This document shows positions 33,432 through 44,982 of a stretch of 64,000 bases of DNA, piece after piece. This DNA comes from Methylosinus sp. H3A (GTDB lineage Bacteria > Pseudomonadota > Alphaproteobacteria > Rhizobiales > Beijerinckiaceae), in the NCBI RefSeq assembly GCF_015709455.1, contig NZ_JADNQW010000005.1, positions 4,050,001-4,114,000 of the forward strand, written 5' to 3'. Under the pieces are notes generated by a model. The model had not been told where the DNA came from. It did no database searches and worked only from the letters and a program-made list of their open reading frames with translations. The translations under genes were made by a program, and so were the position numbers. Within the stretch, counting starts at the first letter, position 1; each line of letters begins with the position of its first letter.

Positions 33432-35492
33432 ATGACGAAAGCCGCCGAACCTCTGGGCGCAGCAAAGCCGCTGTTCTCCTATCGCAAGCATTGGGCGCAT
33501 CGCTTCGGCGTCACGCCATTTCTGCCCATGTCGCGGGCGGAGATGGAGGCGCTCGGCTGGGACAGCTGCGATGTGATCCTCGTCACCGGTGACGCCTATA
33601 TCGATCATCCGAGCTTCGGCATGGCCATCATCGGCCGCCTGCTCGAGGCGCAGGGCTTTCGCGTCGGCATCATCGCGCAGCCGGACTGGCGCGACGCTTC
33701 CGCCTTTCGCGCGCTCGGCAAGCCGAACCTCTTCTTCGGCGTCACCAGCGGCAATATGGATTCGATGGTGAACCGCTACACCTCCGACCGGCGGCTGCGG
33801 CACAACGACTCCTACACGCCCGGCGGCGAGGGCGGCAAAAGGCCCGACCGCGCCGTCATCGTCTACGCCCAGCGCTGCCGCGAGGCTTTTCCGGAGGCGC
33901 CGATCGTGCTCGGCGGCATAGAGGCCTCGCTGCGGCGCATCGCTCATTATGATTATTGGTCGGACAAGCTGCGGCGCTCGATCCTCTTCGACGCCAAGGC
34001 CGATCTCCTTCTCTATGGCAACGCCGAGCGCGCGCTCGTCGAGGTCGCGCATCGCATCGCCAAGCGCGGCATAGCGCAGGATTTCTCTGATGTGCGCGGC
34101 GTCGCCTTCACGCGCGAGGCGACGCCAGAGGGTTGGATCGAGGCCTCGGCCGAGGACATAGACGGGCCCGACGAGGGCCGCATCCGCAAGGACGCGCAGA
34201 GCGAGAACATCGTCATCCGCCTGCCTGCTTTCGAGCAGGTCGCGGGCGATCCGGAATTCTATGCGCGCGCCTCGCGCGTGCTGCATCGGGAGAGCAATCC
34301 CGGCAACGCGCGTCCGCTGACGCAGCGGCACGGAAAGCGCGACATTTGGCTCACCGCGCCGCCCATTCCACTGACGACGCCGGAGATGGACAGCGTCTAT
34401 GACCTGCCCTTCGCGCGCGCGCCGCATCCCTCCTACGCCGATGCGAAAATCCCCGCCTGGGAGATGATCCGCCATTCGGTGACGATCATGCGCGGCTGTT
34501 TCGGCGGCTGCTCTTTCTGCTCCATCACCGAGCATGAGGGGCGCATCATTCAGTCGCGCTCGGAAGGCTCGATTCTCAAAGAGATCGAGACGATCCGCGA
34601 CAAGACCGAAGGTTTTACGGGCATCATCTCCGACATAGGCGGGCCGACCGCCAATATGTATCGCATGGCCTGCAAGGACCGCGAGACGGAGGCCCTATGC
34701 CGGCGGCCCTCCTGCGTCTTTCCCGACATATGCAAAAATCTCGACACCAGCCATGACGCGCTGATCCAGCTCTATCGCAAGGCGCGCACTCTGCCGGGCG
34801 TCAAGAAGGTGATGGTCGCCTCGGGCGTGCGCTATGATCTCGCAGTGAAGAGTCCGGCCTATGTGCGCGAGCTCGTCGAGCATCATGTCGGCGGCTATCT
34901 CAAAATCGCGCCCGAGCATACGGAGAGCGGTCCGCTCGCCAAAATGATGAAGCCCGGCATCGGCTCCTATGATCGCTTCAAGCGACTGTTCGACGCCGCG
35001 GCGCAGGCGGCCAAGAAGCAATATTTCCTCATCCCCTATTTCATCGCCGCGCATCCGGGCACGAGCGACGAGGATATGATGAATCTGGCGCTGTGGCTGA
35101 AGAAGAACGGCTATCGCGCCGATCAGGTGCAGACCTATCTGCCCTCGCCCATGGCGCTGTCGACGGCCATGTATCACTCGGGCTTCAATCCGCTGAAGCC
35201 GGTGCGGCGCGGCGCGTCGGAGAAGGTCGACGCCGTGAAAGGCCTGCGCCAGCGCCGCCTGCACAAGGCCTTTCTGCGCTATCACGATCCCGAGAACTGG
35301 CCGGTGCTGCGCGAGGCGCTGAAAGCGATGGGCCGCGCCGATCTCATCGGCCCCGGCAAGCATCATCTCGTGCCGGGCTGGCAACCGGCGGGAACCGGCA
35401 AGGCCGGCGAAGGCCGCCGTACGGGCCAGACAGGCGCAAAGCCGCAGTCGCGGGAATTCCGGACGAATGGGCTGCGCTCGCGGAGCTCATAG
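33432..35492 (+). CDS. YgiQ family radical SAM protein
   Basis: A 686-residue member of the YgiQ (UPF0313) family. An N-terminal B12-binding-like region ([32 protein letters not shown]) precedes the radical SAM domain, with the 4Fe-4S cysteines Cys356, Cys360 and Cys363 in [11 protein letters not shown]. The C-terminal part contains ETGPL-like [14 protein letters not shown] and a [11 protein letters not shown] stretch. The tail is basic. The reaction of the family is unknown; a role in modification or maturation of a macromolecule has been speculated. It stands alone, with a weak ribosome site. Confidence 0.92.
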   Translation: MTKAAEPLGAAKPLFSYRKHWAHRFGVTPFLPMSRAEMEALGWDSCDVILVTGDAYIDHPSFGMAIIGRLLEAQGFRVGIIAQPDWRDASAFRALGKPNLFFGVTSGNMDSMVNRYTSDRRLRHNDSYTPGGEGGKRPDRAVIVYAQRCREAFPEAPIVLGGIEASLRRIAHYDYWSDKLRRSILFDAKADLLLYGNAERALVEVAHRIAKRGIAQDFSDVRGVAFTREATPEGWIEASAEDIDGPDEGRIRKDAQSENIVIRLPAFEQVAGDPEFYARASRVLHRESNPGNARPLTQRHGKRDIWLTAPPIPLTTPEMDSVYDLPFARAPHPSYADAKIPAWEMIRHSVTIMRGCFGGCSFCSITEHEGRIIQSRSEGSILKEIETIRDKTEGFTGIISDIGGPTANMYRMACKDRETEALCRRPSCVFPDICKNLDTSHDALIQLYRKARTLPGVKKVMVASGVRYDLAVKSPAYVRELVEHHVGGYLKIAPEHTESGPLAKMMKPGIGSYDRFKRLFDAAAQAAKKQYFLIPYFIAAHPGTSDEDMMNLALWLKKNGYRADQVQTYLPSPMALSTAMYHSGFNPLKPVRRGASEKVDAVKGLRQRRLHKAFLRYHDPENWPVLREALKAMGRADLIGPGKHHLVPGWQPAGTGKAGEGRRTGQTGAKPQSREFRTNGLRSRSS

Positions 35493-35524
35493 AGATTTCG
35501 AGAGCCGGGAGCGCCTTCTCCCCG

Positions 35525-35636
35525 GCCCTCCCCCGCTTCGCGTCGCTGCGCGGGAGAGGGAGCAGACTCCGCCCCTCATCGAAGGCACGCGATCTACCTG
35601 CCGCCTCCCTCTCCCGCGTAGCGGCGGAGGGAGGGG
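35525..35636. repeat. Intergenic double-hairpin repeat (CCCTC-CCCGC family, locus 1)
   Basis: Two imperfect GC palindromes built from CCCTCnCCCGC and GCGGGnGAGGG-like arms between the convergent YgiQ and ssb genes. The same building block recurs near 40467-40564 and 54857-55020. Confidence 0.6.
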
Positions 35637-35664
35637 GCCTCCAGAGCCCTATATCCGCGATGAC

Positions 35665-36195
35665 TCAGAACGGAATGTCGTCGTCGAGCTGCTCCGACAG
35701 GCGTCCGCCGCCGGCCGGCGCGGGGGAGCGCTCCGCGGGCGGGCGCTCCATCGGCGAGGAGCGGCCGAAGCTGGAGCCGCCGCCGCCGCTGGACTGATAG
35801 GAGCCCCCGCCGCCCTCGTAATCGCCCTCGCCGCGGCCGCCGCCCTTGCTGTCGAGCAGCGTCAGCTCGCCGCGGAAGCGCTGCAGCACGACTTCGGTCG
35901 CCTTGCGCTGATTGCCGTCCTTGTCGGTATATTCGCGCGTCTGCAGCTGGCCCTCGAGATAGATCTTGGAACCCTTGCGGCAATATTGCTCGGCGATCTT
36001 CCCCAAATTCTCGTTGAAGATCGACACATTGTGCCATTCCGTGCGGTCCTTGCGCTCGCCGCTGTTGCGATCGCGCCAGGACTCCGTCGTCGCCACGGAG
36101 AAAGAGACGATGCGGTCGCCCGAAGGCAGTGTGCGCACTTCCGGGTCGCGGCCCAGATTGCCCACCAGGATGACCTTGTTGACGCTGCCCGCCAT
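35665..36195 (-). CDS. ssb: Single-stranded DNA-binding protein
   Basis: A 176-residue SSB. The OB-fold occupies about 1-112 (MAGSVNKVILVGNLGRDPE, with ATTESWRDR, TEWHNV and YLEGQLQTREY), followed by a Gly/Ser-rich disordered linker and the acidic tip DDDIPF that recruits replication and repair partners. GGAGAGGG precedes the ATG. A canonical alphaproteobacterial LexA box lies about 95 bases upstream, so damage induction is likely. Length and domain order are normal for the family. Confidence 0.96.
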   Translation of the reverse strand: MAGSVNKVILVGNLGRDPEVRTLPSGDRIVSFSVATTESWRDRNSGERKDRTEWHNVSIFNENLGKIAEQYCRKGSKIYLEGQLQTREYTDKDGNQRKATEVVLQRFRGELTLLDSKGGGRGEGDYEGGGGSYQSSGGGGSSFGRSSPMERPPAERSPAPAGGGRLSEQLDDDIPF

Positions 36196-36287
36196 GACCC
36201 TCTCCGCTTTGATGATGCTCGCGGCACCTTAGTCCGAAACGCGCGGACGCGAAGGCGTTCCGCCGCCTTGTCCACAATTCGCGTGAT

Positions 36288-36302
36288 GTTCTTTTTTTGT
36301 TC
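36288..36302. promoter_or_regulatory. LexA (SOS) box upstream of ssb
   Basis: GTTC, seven Ts, then GTTC: a perfect match to the alphaproteobacterial LexA site GTTC-N7-GTTC, 93 bases before the ssb start. The reverse complement reads GAAC-N7-GAAC. Confidence 0.75.
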
Positions 36303-36337
36303 TTAGCATCCACGGCGGGCGGGCGCAATGCCCCGCC

Positions 36338-37660
36338 TCATTCCGTCGTGACCGCGGTTTCCACATCGCTGGGGTCGATGCGGCGCGAGAGGCCGGCGGC
36401 GAGCTTGTCATGATCGAGCTCGCCCTCCCACCAGGCGACGACGATGGCCGCGACGCCATTGCCGCAAATATTGGTGAGCGCACGGCATTCGCTCATGAAT
36501 TTGTCGACGCCGATGACGATCGCCATGCCCGGCGCGAGACGCGGGTCGATGGAGGAGAGAGTCGCGCCCAGAGTGATGAAGCCCGCCCCCGTCACGCCAG
36601 AGGCGCCCTTGGACGTCAACATCGCCACGGAGAGAATGACGAATTGCTGCCCCGCCGAGAGCTCGACGCCGAGCGCCTGAGCGATGAACAGGCTCGTCAG
36701 CGTCATATAGATATTGGTGCCGTCGAGATTGAAGGAATAGCCGGTCGGCACGACGAGACCGACGACCGATTTCGAGCAGCCCAAGCGCTCGAGCTTCTCC
36801 ATGAGCTGCGGCAGCGCGCTCTCCGACGAGGAGGTGCCGAGCACGATCAGCAATTCGTCGCGAATATAGGCGAGGAAGCGGAAAATGCTGAAGCCGACGA
36901 GATGAGCGACGAGTCCGAGCGCGACGACGACGAACAAAATGGAGGTGATATAGAAGGAGCCGACCAGCCAGGCGAGGCTCAGCAGCGACTGCGAGCCATA
37001 TTTGCCGACCGTATAGCCCATAGCGCCGAAAGCGCCGAGCGGCGCCGCCTTCATCACGATCGCGATGACGCCGAACATGGCGTGGCCGGCCTCGTCGATG
37101 ACGCCGCGCAGCGCCCTGCCCCGCTCGCCCAGAGCCATCAGCGCGAAGCCGAAGAGGATGGAGAACAGCAGCACTTGCAGAATATCGCCTCTGGCGAAGG
37201 CGCCGATGACGCTGTCGGGAATGACGCCGAGCACGAATTCGACCGAGCTGCGCTGCGCGGTCGGCTCGAGATATTTGGCGACGGCGGCGGCGTCCGCCTT
37301 GCCCGAAAAGCCTTCGCCGGGCCGCAGCAGATTGCCGACGAGAAGACCGAGCGCCAGAGCTATGGTCGAGACGAGTTCGAAATAGACGAGCGCCTTGACG
37401 CCGACGCGCCCGACCTTGGCGGCGCTCTCGAGATGGGCGATGCCGGAGACGATGGTGCAGAAGATGATCGGCGCGATCACCATTTTGATGAGATTGACGA
37501 AGCCCTTGCCCATCGCCTCCATCCAGGGGCTGACGGCGATGTCGGGCGCGAAGACGCCGAGAAGCGCCCCGATGACGATGGCGGCGAGAACTTGGACATA
37601 GAGCAGGCGGTAGAGCGGCTTGCGCGCCGGCTTCTCGTTCGATGCGGTCGTGGTCGTCAA
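36338..37660 (-). CDS. dctA: Dicarboxylate/cation symporter DctA
   Basis: A 440-residue transporter of the dicarboxylate/amino acid:cation symporter family, taking up succinate, fumarate and malate with protons or sodium. It has about eight helices plus the hairpin motifs GTSSSESALPQLMEKLE and SFNLDGTNIYMT, and TSKGASGVTGAGFITLGATL. The start codon is TTG at 37660, preceded by GAGGAC; no in-frame ATG fits. DctA versus glutamate transporter GltP cannot be fully separated by eye, but the motifs follow DctA. No dctB/dctD genes are nearby. Confidence 0.92.
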   Translation of the reverse strand: MTTTTASNEKPARKPLYRLLYVQVLAAIVIGALLGVFAPDIAVSPWMEAMGKGFVNLIKMVIAPIIFCTIVSGIAHLESAAKVGRVGVKALVYFELVSTIALALGLLVGNLLRPGEGFSGKADAAAVAKYLEPTAQRSSVEFVLGVIPDSVIGAFARGDILQVLLFSILFGFALMALGERGRALRGVIDEAGHAMFGVIAIVMKAAPLGAFGAMGYTVGKYGSQSLLSLAWLVGSFYITSILFVVVALGLVAHLVGFSIFRFLAYIRDELLIVLGTSSSESALPQLMEKLERLGCSKSVVGLVVPTGYSFNLDGTNIYMTLTSLFIAQALGVELSAGQQFVILSVAMLTSKGASGVTGAGFITLGATLSSIDPRLAPGMAIVIGVDKFMSECRALTNICGNGVAAIVVAWWEGELDHDKLAAGLSRRIDPSDVETAVTTE

Positions 37661-37750
37661 GCAGCGTGTCCTCGTTCCTCGATCTTCCGTTCCTACCCCC
37701 CGGCGGAGACGAGGGCAATCGGGCGCCGCGCGAAGGGAAAGGTGGCGATC

Positions 37751-38167
37751 TCAGCGCATCGGGGGCGGCTCGTCGAAATTGACGTTCTGGTGTGCGGTCG
37801 CCCCGTCTCGGCTCGGAGGCCGCGGCACTCGCAATCCCGTCAGCAAGCGGTAGGTTTCTTCCGCCAGACGATCGCTCGGCGAGGAGACGATCTGCACATT
37901 TTCGATGCGCCCATCGGGCCGGATGCGATATTTGACGCTCACCCTGCCGCCTTCGCCCGGCCACGTCCCGATCTGGATGATCCGCGCCTGTATCACCCTC
38001 GCCACGCGCTCTGGATAGGAGTCGCGATCGCGCTGCGACGTCGCTCGGCGCGGGCTCGCAGCGACGGCGCCATCTTTGACGCTGCGGGCGGCGGCGCCCG
38101 TGGGCGCAAAAGCAATGCAACATGCGGCGGCGAAAAGCGTCGCCTGCTGAAATTTCCTGAAAATCAT
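37751..38167 (-). CDS. Exported TonB C-terminal domain-like protein
   Basis: A 138-residue secreted protein. A signal peptide (FRKFQQATLFAAACCIAFAPTGAAA) is followed by a basic stretch and a C-terminal domain with the TonB-like pattern VARVIQARIIQIGTWPGEGGRVSVKYRIRPDGRIENVQIVSSPSDRLAEETYRLL. It lacks the N-terminal membrane anchor and proline-rich spacer of a true energising TonB, so it is probably a periplasmic TonB-domain protein of unknown role. AGGA precedes the ATG. No ExbBD genes are nearby. Confidence 0.8.
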   Translation of the reverse strand: MIFRKFQQATLFAAACCIAFAPTGAAARSVKDGAVAASPRRATSQRDRDSYPERVARVIQARIIQIGTWPGEGGRVSVKYRIRPDGRIENVQIVSSPSDRLAEETYRLLTGLRVPRPPSRDGATAHQNVNFDEPPPMR

Positions 38168-38262
38168 CTTCGTCCTGTGCAATTTGCGGCGGATGTCGAC
38201 ACTGACGAGAAAGTCTATCGTCAAACGAGGATTTGCCGCAAGCCGGGAACGAGAATGAACGC

Positions 38263-39210
38263 TCACGCGCTCACCATGTCGAGCCGCATCAGCGTCCGCG
38301 CGTCGAGCGTCAGCGTCGTCGCGCCGAAAATCTCCGCGAGCTGGGCCAGGCTCGTGACGCTGACGATCGGCGCGGTCACGCCCGGCTGGGCCAGCAGCCA
38401 GGCGATGGCGATCTGCGCCGGCGTGGCGTCGAACTGAAGCGCGGCGCGGTCCAGCTCGCGCAAAATGTCGAGGCTGCGATCGTCGAGAATGCGCGCGACG
38501 ACGGCGCCGCGCGCCGCGCCGACCGTATCCTCCATCGAGCGATATTTGCCGGTGAGGAATCCCGCTTCCAGCGCGCGGAAGGGAATGACGCCCAAATCCT
38601 CCTCGAGGCACAGCCGGCGCAAATCGCCTTCGTAAAAGGCGCGGGTGACGAGATTGTAATGCGGTTGCAGGCAGCCGTAGAGCGGCAACCCCTGGGCTCT
38701 GGCGGTCGCCAGCGCCTCGGCGAGGCGCGGCGCCGAATAGTTCGACGCGCCTATGGCCCGCACTTTACCGCTCTGGATGAGGCGCGCGAAAGCCTCGAGC
38801 GTTTCTTCGAACAAGACGGCCGTGTCGTCGAAATGCGCCTGATAGAGGTCGATCCGATCGGTTCCGAGCCGGCGCAGCGACTCCTCGGCCGAGCGGATGA
38901 TGTGGGCCCGAGAGAGACCCTTGCCCAGATTCGGCATGTCCCCGCCGACCTTGGTCGCGATCAGAACCCGATCGCGCTTGCCCGTCGCCTTCAGCCAATT
39001 GCCGATGATCGTTTCGGATTCGCCGCCTTTATGGCCGGGCGCCCAGGTCGAATAAGTATCGGCGGTGTCGATCAGCGCGAAGCCGCGATCGACGAAGGCG
39101 TCCAGAATGGCGCAAGAGGTCGCCTCGTCCACCGTCCAGCCGAAGACATGACAGCCGAGCACGAGAGGCGCGCAGTCGAGGCCCGACCGGCCGAGCTTGC
39201 GATGTCGCAT
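38263..39210 (-). CDS. Aldo/keto reductase
   Basis: A 315-residue NADPH-dependent (beta/alpha)8 oxidoreductase. The catalytic tetrad is visible as Asp48, Tyr53 (IDTADTYS), Lys87 (ATKVGG) and His126 (YQAHFDD). The later motif GASNYSAPRLAEAL and the nucleotide-binding ending LAQPGVTAPIVSVTSLAQLAE fit the family. The substrate cannot be told. GGAGC precedes the ATG. It follows the ferredoxin gene on the same strand after 24 bases and is probably in one operon with ferredoxin and mtnC. Confidence 0.92.
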   Translation of the reverse strand: MRHRKLGRSGLDCAPLVLGCHVFGWTVDEATSCAILDAFVDRGFALIDTADTYSTWAPGHKGGESETIIGNWLKATGKRDRVLIATKVGGDMPNLGKGLSRAHIIRSAEESLRRLGTDRIDLYQAHFDDTAVLFEETLEAFARLIQSGKVRAIGASNYSAPRLAEALATARAQGLPLYGCLQPHYNLVTRAFYEGDLRRLCLEEDLGVIPFRALEAGFLTGKYRSMEDTVGAARGAVVARILDDRSLDILRELDRAALQFDATPAQIAIAWLLAQPGVTAPIVSVTSLAQLAEIFGATTLTLDARTLMRLDMVSA

Positions 39211-39234
39211 GAGAATGCTCCGCCCGCGGCGCCG

Positions 39235-39564
39235 CTAGCTATTGCTGTAATCTTCCGGGGCGATGCGGACATGCATGCCGTCGAGGCTCGAGTCGAATTT
39301 CATCTGGCAGGCGAGGCGCGAATTGAGCTCTCGGTTGGCGGCCTTGGCCAGCATGATGGCCTCGGCGGGCTCCATGGGGGGCATGGCGACGCCGTCGGGC
39401 AGATCGACATAGATTTGGCAGGTGGCGCAGGTGCAACTGCCGCCGCATTCCGCGACCAGTTCCTCTACGCCCGATTTGCGGATCAGCTTCATCATCGTCG
39501 CGCGATCCTTGCCGGCGATCTCCGACCTCGTCCCGTCGCGCGTCTCGAGCGTGAATTTCGCCAT
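39235..39564 (-). CDS. Adrenodoxin-type [2Fe-2S] ferredoxin
   Basis: A 109-residue ferredoxin. Cluster ligands Cys40, Cys46, Cys49 and Cys86 show the vertebrate/adrenodoxin spacing C-x5-C-x2-C...C (ECGGSCTCATCQIYV and RLACQM); an extra Cys44 lies inside the loop. Such ferredoxins feed P450s, Fe-S assembly or Rieske oxygenases. It begins three bases after the mtnC stop and is followed by the aldo/keto reductase gene, so the three are likely co-transcribed. The redox partner is unknown. Confidence 0.92.
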   Translation of the reverse strand: MAKFTLETRDGTRSEIAGKDRATMMKLIRKSGVEELVAECGGSCTCATCQIYVDLPDGVAMPPMEPAEAIMLAKAANRELNSRLACQMKFDSSLDGMHVRIAPEDYSNS

Positions 39565-39567
39565 TCG

Positions 39568-40254
39568 TCACCGTCCGATGTTCAACGAGGCGAGATCGGA
39601 GCCGACCTCATGACCGCTGGCGACGGAGCCGTCGCGCGCGATGCGGATCGTCGCCAGGCCGGCAGTCTTGGCGGCGTCCAATTCGTCCTCGTTTTCCGAC
39701 AGCAGGAGGATGGACGCCGCGGGCAGGGCCAGACTCTCGCAGATGTCGCGATAGGAGCCGGGCTCGATCTTCTGGCCGAGCGAGGTGTCGAAAAACCCTT
39801 CGAACAGGCCGGTCGGATCCTCGGTCGCGCAGCGGCGCAGCAGCAGCTTTTGCGCCTCCGCCGAATTGGACGAATAGACGAACAGGCGAAGCCCGGCGGC
39901 AGCCCAGGATTTCAAGCAATCGACCGCATCCGGATAGAGCGCGCCAGCGAGCTCGCCCTTGTCGAAAGCCTCCTGCCAGACGAGGCCCTGAAGGATTTTC
40001 AGCGGCGTCGCCTTGCGGCCCTGCTTCATCCAGCGCAGCAGCAGCGATTCCGCCTGCGTGGGATCGAGCTCATAGCCGCCCATCAGTCGCCCGGTCTCCT
40101 CCAGCGCCTCCTCCACCACCTCGTCCTCGGCGTGCTCGGCGATGTAGCTCCCGAGCCGCTGGGCGGCGAGGGGCGTGAGCGTATCGGTCATGAGGGCCAT
40201 GGGCAGGACGACGCCTTCGATATCGATCAAGACGGCGCGGACGGGCTCGCTCAT
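39568..40254 (-). CDS. mtnC: Enolase-phosphatase E1-like HAD protein (MtnC)
   Basis: A 228-residue HAD-superfamily protein of the acireductone synthase type in the methionine salvage pathway. The nucleophile motif reads VLIDIEGVVLP, followed by the family hallmarks LLRWMKQGRKATPLKILQGLVW, GALYPDAVDCLKSW, LFVYSSNSAEAQKLL, GFFDTSLGQKIEPGSY and ILLLSENEDELDAAKTAGL. Most MtnC proteins have DIEGTT where this has DIEGVV, so it is somewhat divergent. GGGGGAGG precedes the ATG. Other mtn genes are not seen in the window. Confidence 0.85.
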   Translation of the reverse strand: MSEPVRAVLIDIEGVVLPMALMTDTLTPLAAQRLGSYIAEHAEDEVVEEALEETGRLMGGYELDPTQAESLLLRWMKQGRKATPLKILQGLVWQEAFDKGELAGALYPDAVDCLKSWAAAGLRLFVYSSNSAEAQKLLLRRCATEDPTGLFEGFFDTSLGQKIEPGSYRDICESLALPAASILLLSENEDELDAAKTAGLATIRIARDGSVASGHEVGSDLASLNIGR

Positions 40255-40630
40255 CTCGCCGCCTCCCCCGCGGAAAATTGTCCGTATAGCGCCATCGAAC
40301 CGCTCGCCTTTCCCGATTGTCCCGGTCCAGACAGCATGATTTGTGCCGCGCCCTTTGGGAGAGACAGCCACGCTCTGGCTATGGCGGGCGCTCGAGCCTG
40401 TGGATTAGTGCGTCGCAGCATGGCAAGAGAGGACGGAGGGCGTAAGATCGATCGCCCGTCGGCCCTCACCCTCCCCGCTCTATGCGGGAAAGGGAGGCGG
40501 CGACGTTTCGCGAGCATTCGATGAAGCGCCGAATCTGCTCCCCCTCCCGCAAAGCGGGGGAGGGTCGAGGTGGGGGCTTCTCGAGGCCCTCGCCGTCGTC
40601 GAACCCGCCGCTCCAGTTTTGGTCGTGCAA
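40255..40630. other. Divergent intergenic region between mtnC and uvrA
   Basis: No gene supported. It contains the hairpin repeats at 40467-40564. I looked for a GTTC-N7-GTTC LexA site ahead of uvrA and found none. Confidence 0.5.
40467..40564. repeat. Intergenic double-hairpin repeat (CCCTC-CCCGC family, locus 2)
   Basis: Two GC palindromes: CCTCCCCGC...GCGGGAAAGG near 40470-40496 and CCCTCCCGC-AAA-GCGGGGGAGGG at 40542-40564, separated by about 45 bases. The arms match loci 1 and 3. Confidence 0.65.
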
Positions 40631-43666
<3,036 letters not shown>

Positions 43667-43671
43667 GCGCT

Positions 43672-43729
43672 GCGAGCCTGAAGGCTCGCGGTCCAATCCA
43701 CGCCCCGGACCGCGAGCCTTCAAGCTCGC
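43672..43729. terminator. Bidirectional terminator between uvrA and the glycosyltransferase gene
   Basis: Two 23-base arms with a single mismatch and a 12-base loop; the right arm is followed by TTTTCC. It sits between two convergent stops (43666 and 43739). Confidence 0.8.
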
Positions 43730-43738
43730 TTTTCCATT

Positions 43739-44842
43739 TCAGCTTTTCACGCCGCGGGCGGCGAAATAGGAGTCGATCTTCCCGCGCATCTCGCGCAGGA
43801 ATCGCTCTTCGCCGAAGCCGAGCGCATGGTCGCGAATGCGCGGCGGCGAAAACTCCCTGCTCTCGAAGCGCGCAATCGCCTCGCTCAACGCTTCGACCGT
43901 CTGCGTATCGAAGAAGACGCCTGTCTCATTCTCGACGACGGTCTCGGTCGCGCCGCCGCGGCGGAAAGCGACCACCGGCCGCCCGCTCGCCATCGCCTCG
44001 AGCGGCACGATGCCGAAATCCTCCTCGCCCGGAAAGATCAGCGCGCGGCAGCGTGAATAATGCCGCGTGAGCACGTCGAAGGGCTGCGGGCCGAGCACAG
44101 ACACCGTCGGCCCGGCCTGCTTGCGGATCGCGTCCAGATTGGAGCCGCCGCCGATGACGACGAGCTTCTTGCCCATGGCGTTGAAGGCGTCGATGGCGAG
44201 ATCGGGCCGCTTATAGCCGACGAGCTCGCCGACCATCAGATAATAATCGCCGATCTCTTCGCGCGGAGCGATGGAGAAGGCGTCGGCGGCGACGGGCGGA
44301 TGCACGACATCGGCGGAGCGCCGATAATAGCGTTCGACGCGATGCGCGACCGTCGTCGAATTGGCGATGAAATGATCGACGCGCGTCGCCGACAGCGCGT
44401 CCCAATTGCGCAGATAATGCGCGAGCGGCGGCATCAAGAGGCGTGTCAGCGGCCCCGACTCCTCGCGATATTCATGGTACATGTTCCACAAATAGCGCAT
44501 GGGCGAGTGACAATAGCACACATGCAGCGCCTCCGGCGGCGGAATGACGCCTTTGGCCGGGCCCGATTCGCTCGAGATGACGAGATCATAGCCGCGCAGA
44601 TCGAGCTGCTCGCAGGCCAGCGGCATGAGCGGAAGATATTGCCGATAATATTTCGCAGCGCGCGGCAGGGACTGGATGAAGCTCGTCTTGATCGGGCGCG
44701 AGAGGATGGTCTGCGAGACGGCGGCCGGATCGATGACATGGGTGAAGAGATCGGCCTGCGGATAGAGCCGGATCAAGGCTTCGACGACCTTTTCACCGCC
44801 GCGCATGCCGACGAACCAATAGTGAACGATCGCCACGCGCAT
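43739..44842 (-). CDS. Glycosyltransferase family 4
   Basis: A 367-residue GT-B glycosyltransferase. The N-terminal half holds MRVAIVHYWFVGMRGGEKVVEALIRLYP and the CYCHSPMRYLWNMYHEY motif; the C-terminal half has YYLMVGELVGYKRPDLAIDAF and the GT4 signature EEDFGIVPLEAMASGRPVVAFRRGGATETV with the retaining-type E-x7-E. It acts in the cytoplasm on a nucleotide sugar, probably for surface polysaccharide. No other polysaccharide genes are next to it. A perfect 16-bp tandem repeat lies just upstream of the ATG, and I see no clear ribosome site there. Confidence 0.9.
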   Translation of the reverse strand: MRVAIVHYWFVGMRGGEKVVEALIRLYPQADLFTHVIDPAAVSQTILSRPIKTSFIQSLPRAAKYYRQYLPLMPLACEQLDLRGYDLVISSESGPAKGVIPPPEALHVCYCHSPMRYLWNMYHEYREESGPLTRLLMPPLAHYLRNWDALSATRVDHFIANSTTVAHRVERYYRRSADVVHPPVAADAFSIAPREEIGDYYLMVGELVGYKRPDLAIDAFNAMGKKLVVIGGGSNLDAIRKQAGPTVSVLGPQPFDVLTRHYSRCRALIFPGEEDFGIVPLEAMASGRPVVAFRRGGATETVVENETGVFFDTQTVEALSEAIARFESREFSPPRIRDHALGFGEERFLREMRGKIDSYFAARGVKS

Positions 44843-44849
44843 CTATGTT

Positions 44850-44881
44850 CCCACCTCGACGCTCGCCCACCTCGACGCTCG
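44850..44881. repeat. Perfect 16-bp tandem duplication upstream of the glycosyltransferase start
   Basis: CCCACCTCGACGCTCG occurs twice back to back (44850-44865 and 44866-44881), beginning eight bases before the start codon of the minus-strand glycosyltransferase gene, in its 5' leader. Confidence 0.85.
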
Positions 44882-44908
44882 GACAGCCTCGCGGGAGCGC
44901 GCGAACGA

Positions 44909-44934
44909 CGAAGCCGGGCATGAGCCCGGCTTCG
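44909..44934. terminator. Stem-loop downstream of clpA
   Basis: An 11-bp perfect stem (CGAAGCCGGGC and its complement) with an ATGA loop, 49 bases after the clpA stop. No long T-run follows on either side, so the terminator role is tentative. Confidence 0.5.
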
Positions 44935-44982
44935 AGAATACAGTCGAAGGGATTAACATCCCGTGAGGATTCGAAGCGCTGC

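Noticed and set aside
40255..40630. LexA box upstream of uvrA
   Set aside because: No GTTC-N7-GTTC or GAAC-N7-GAAC match found on reading the interval.
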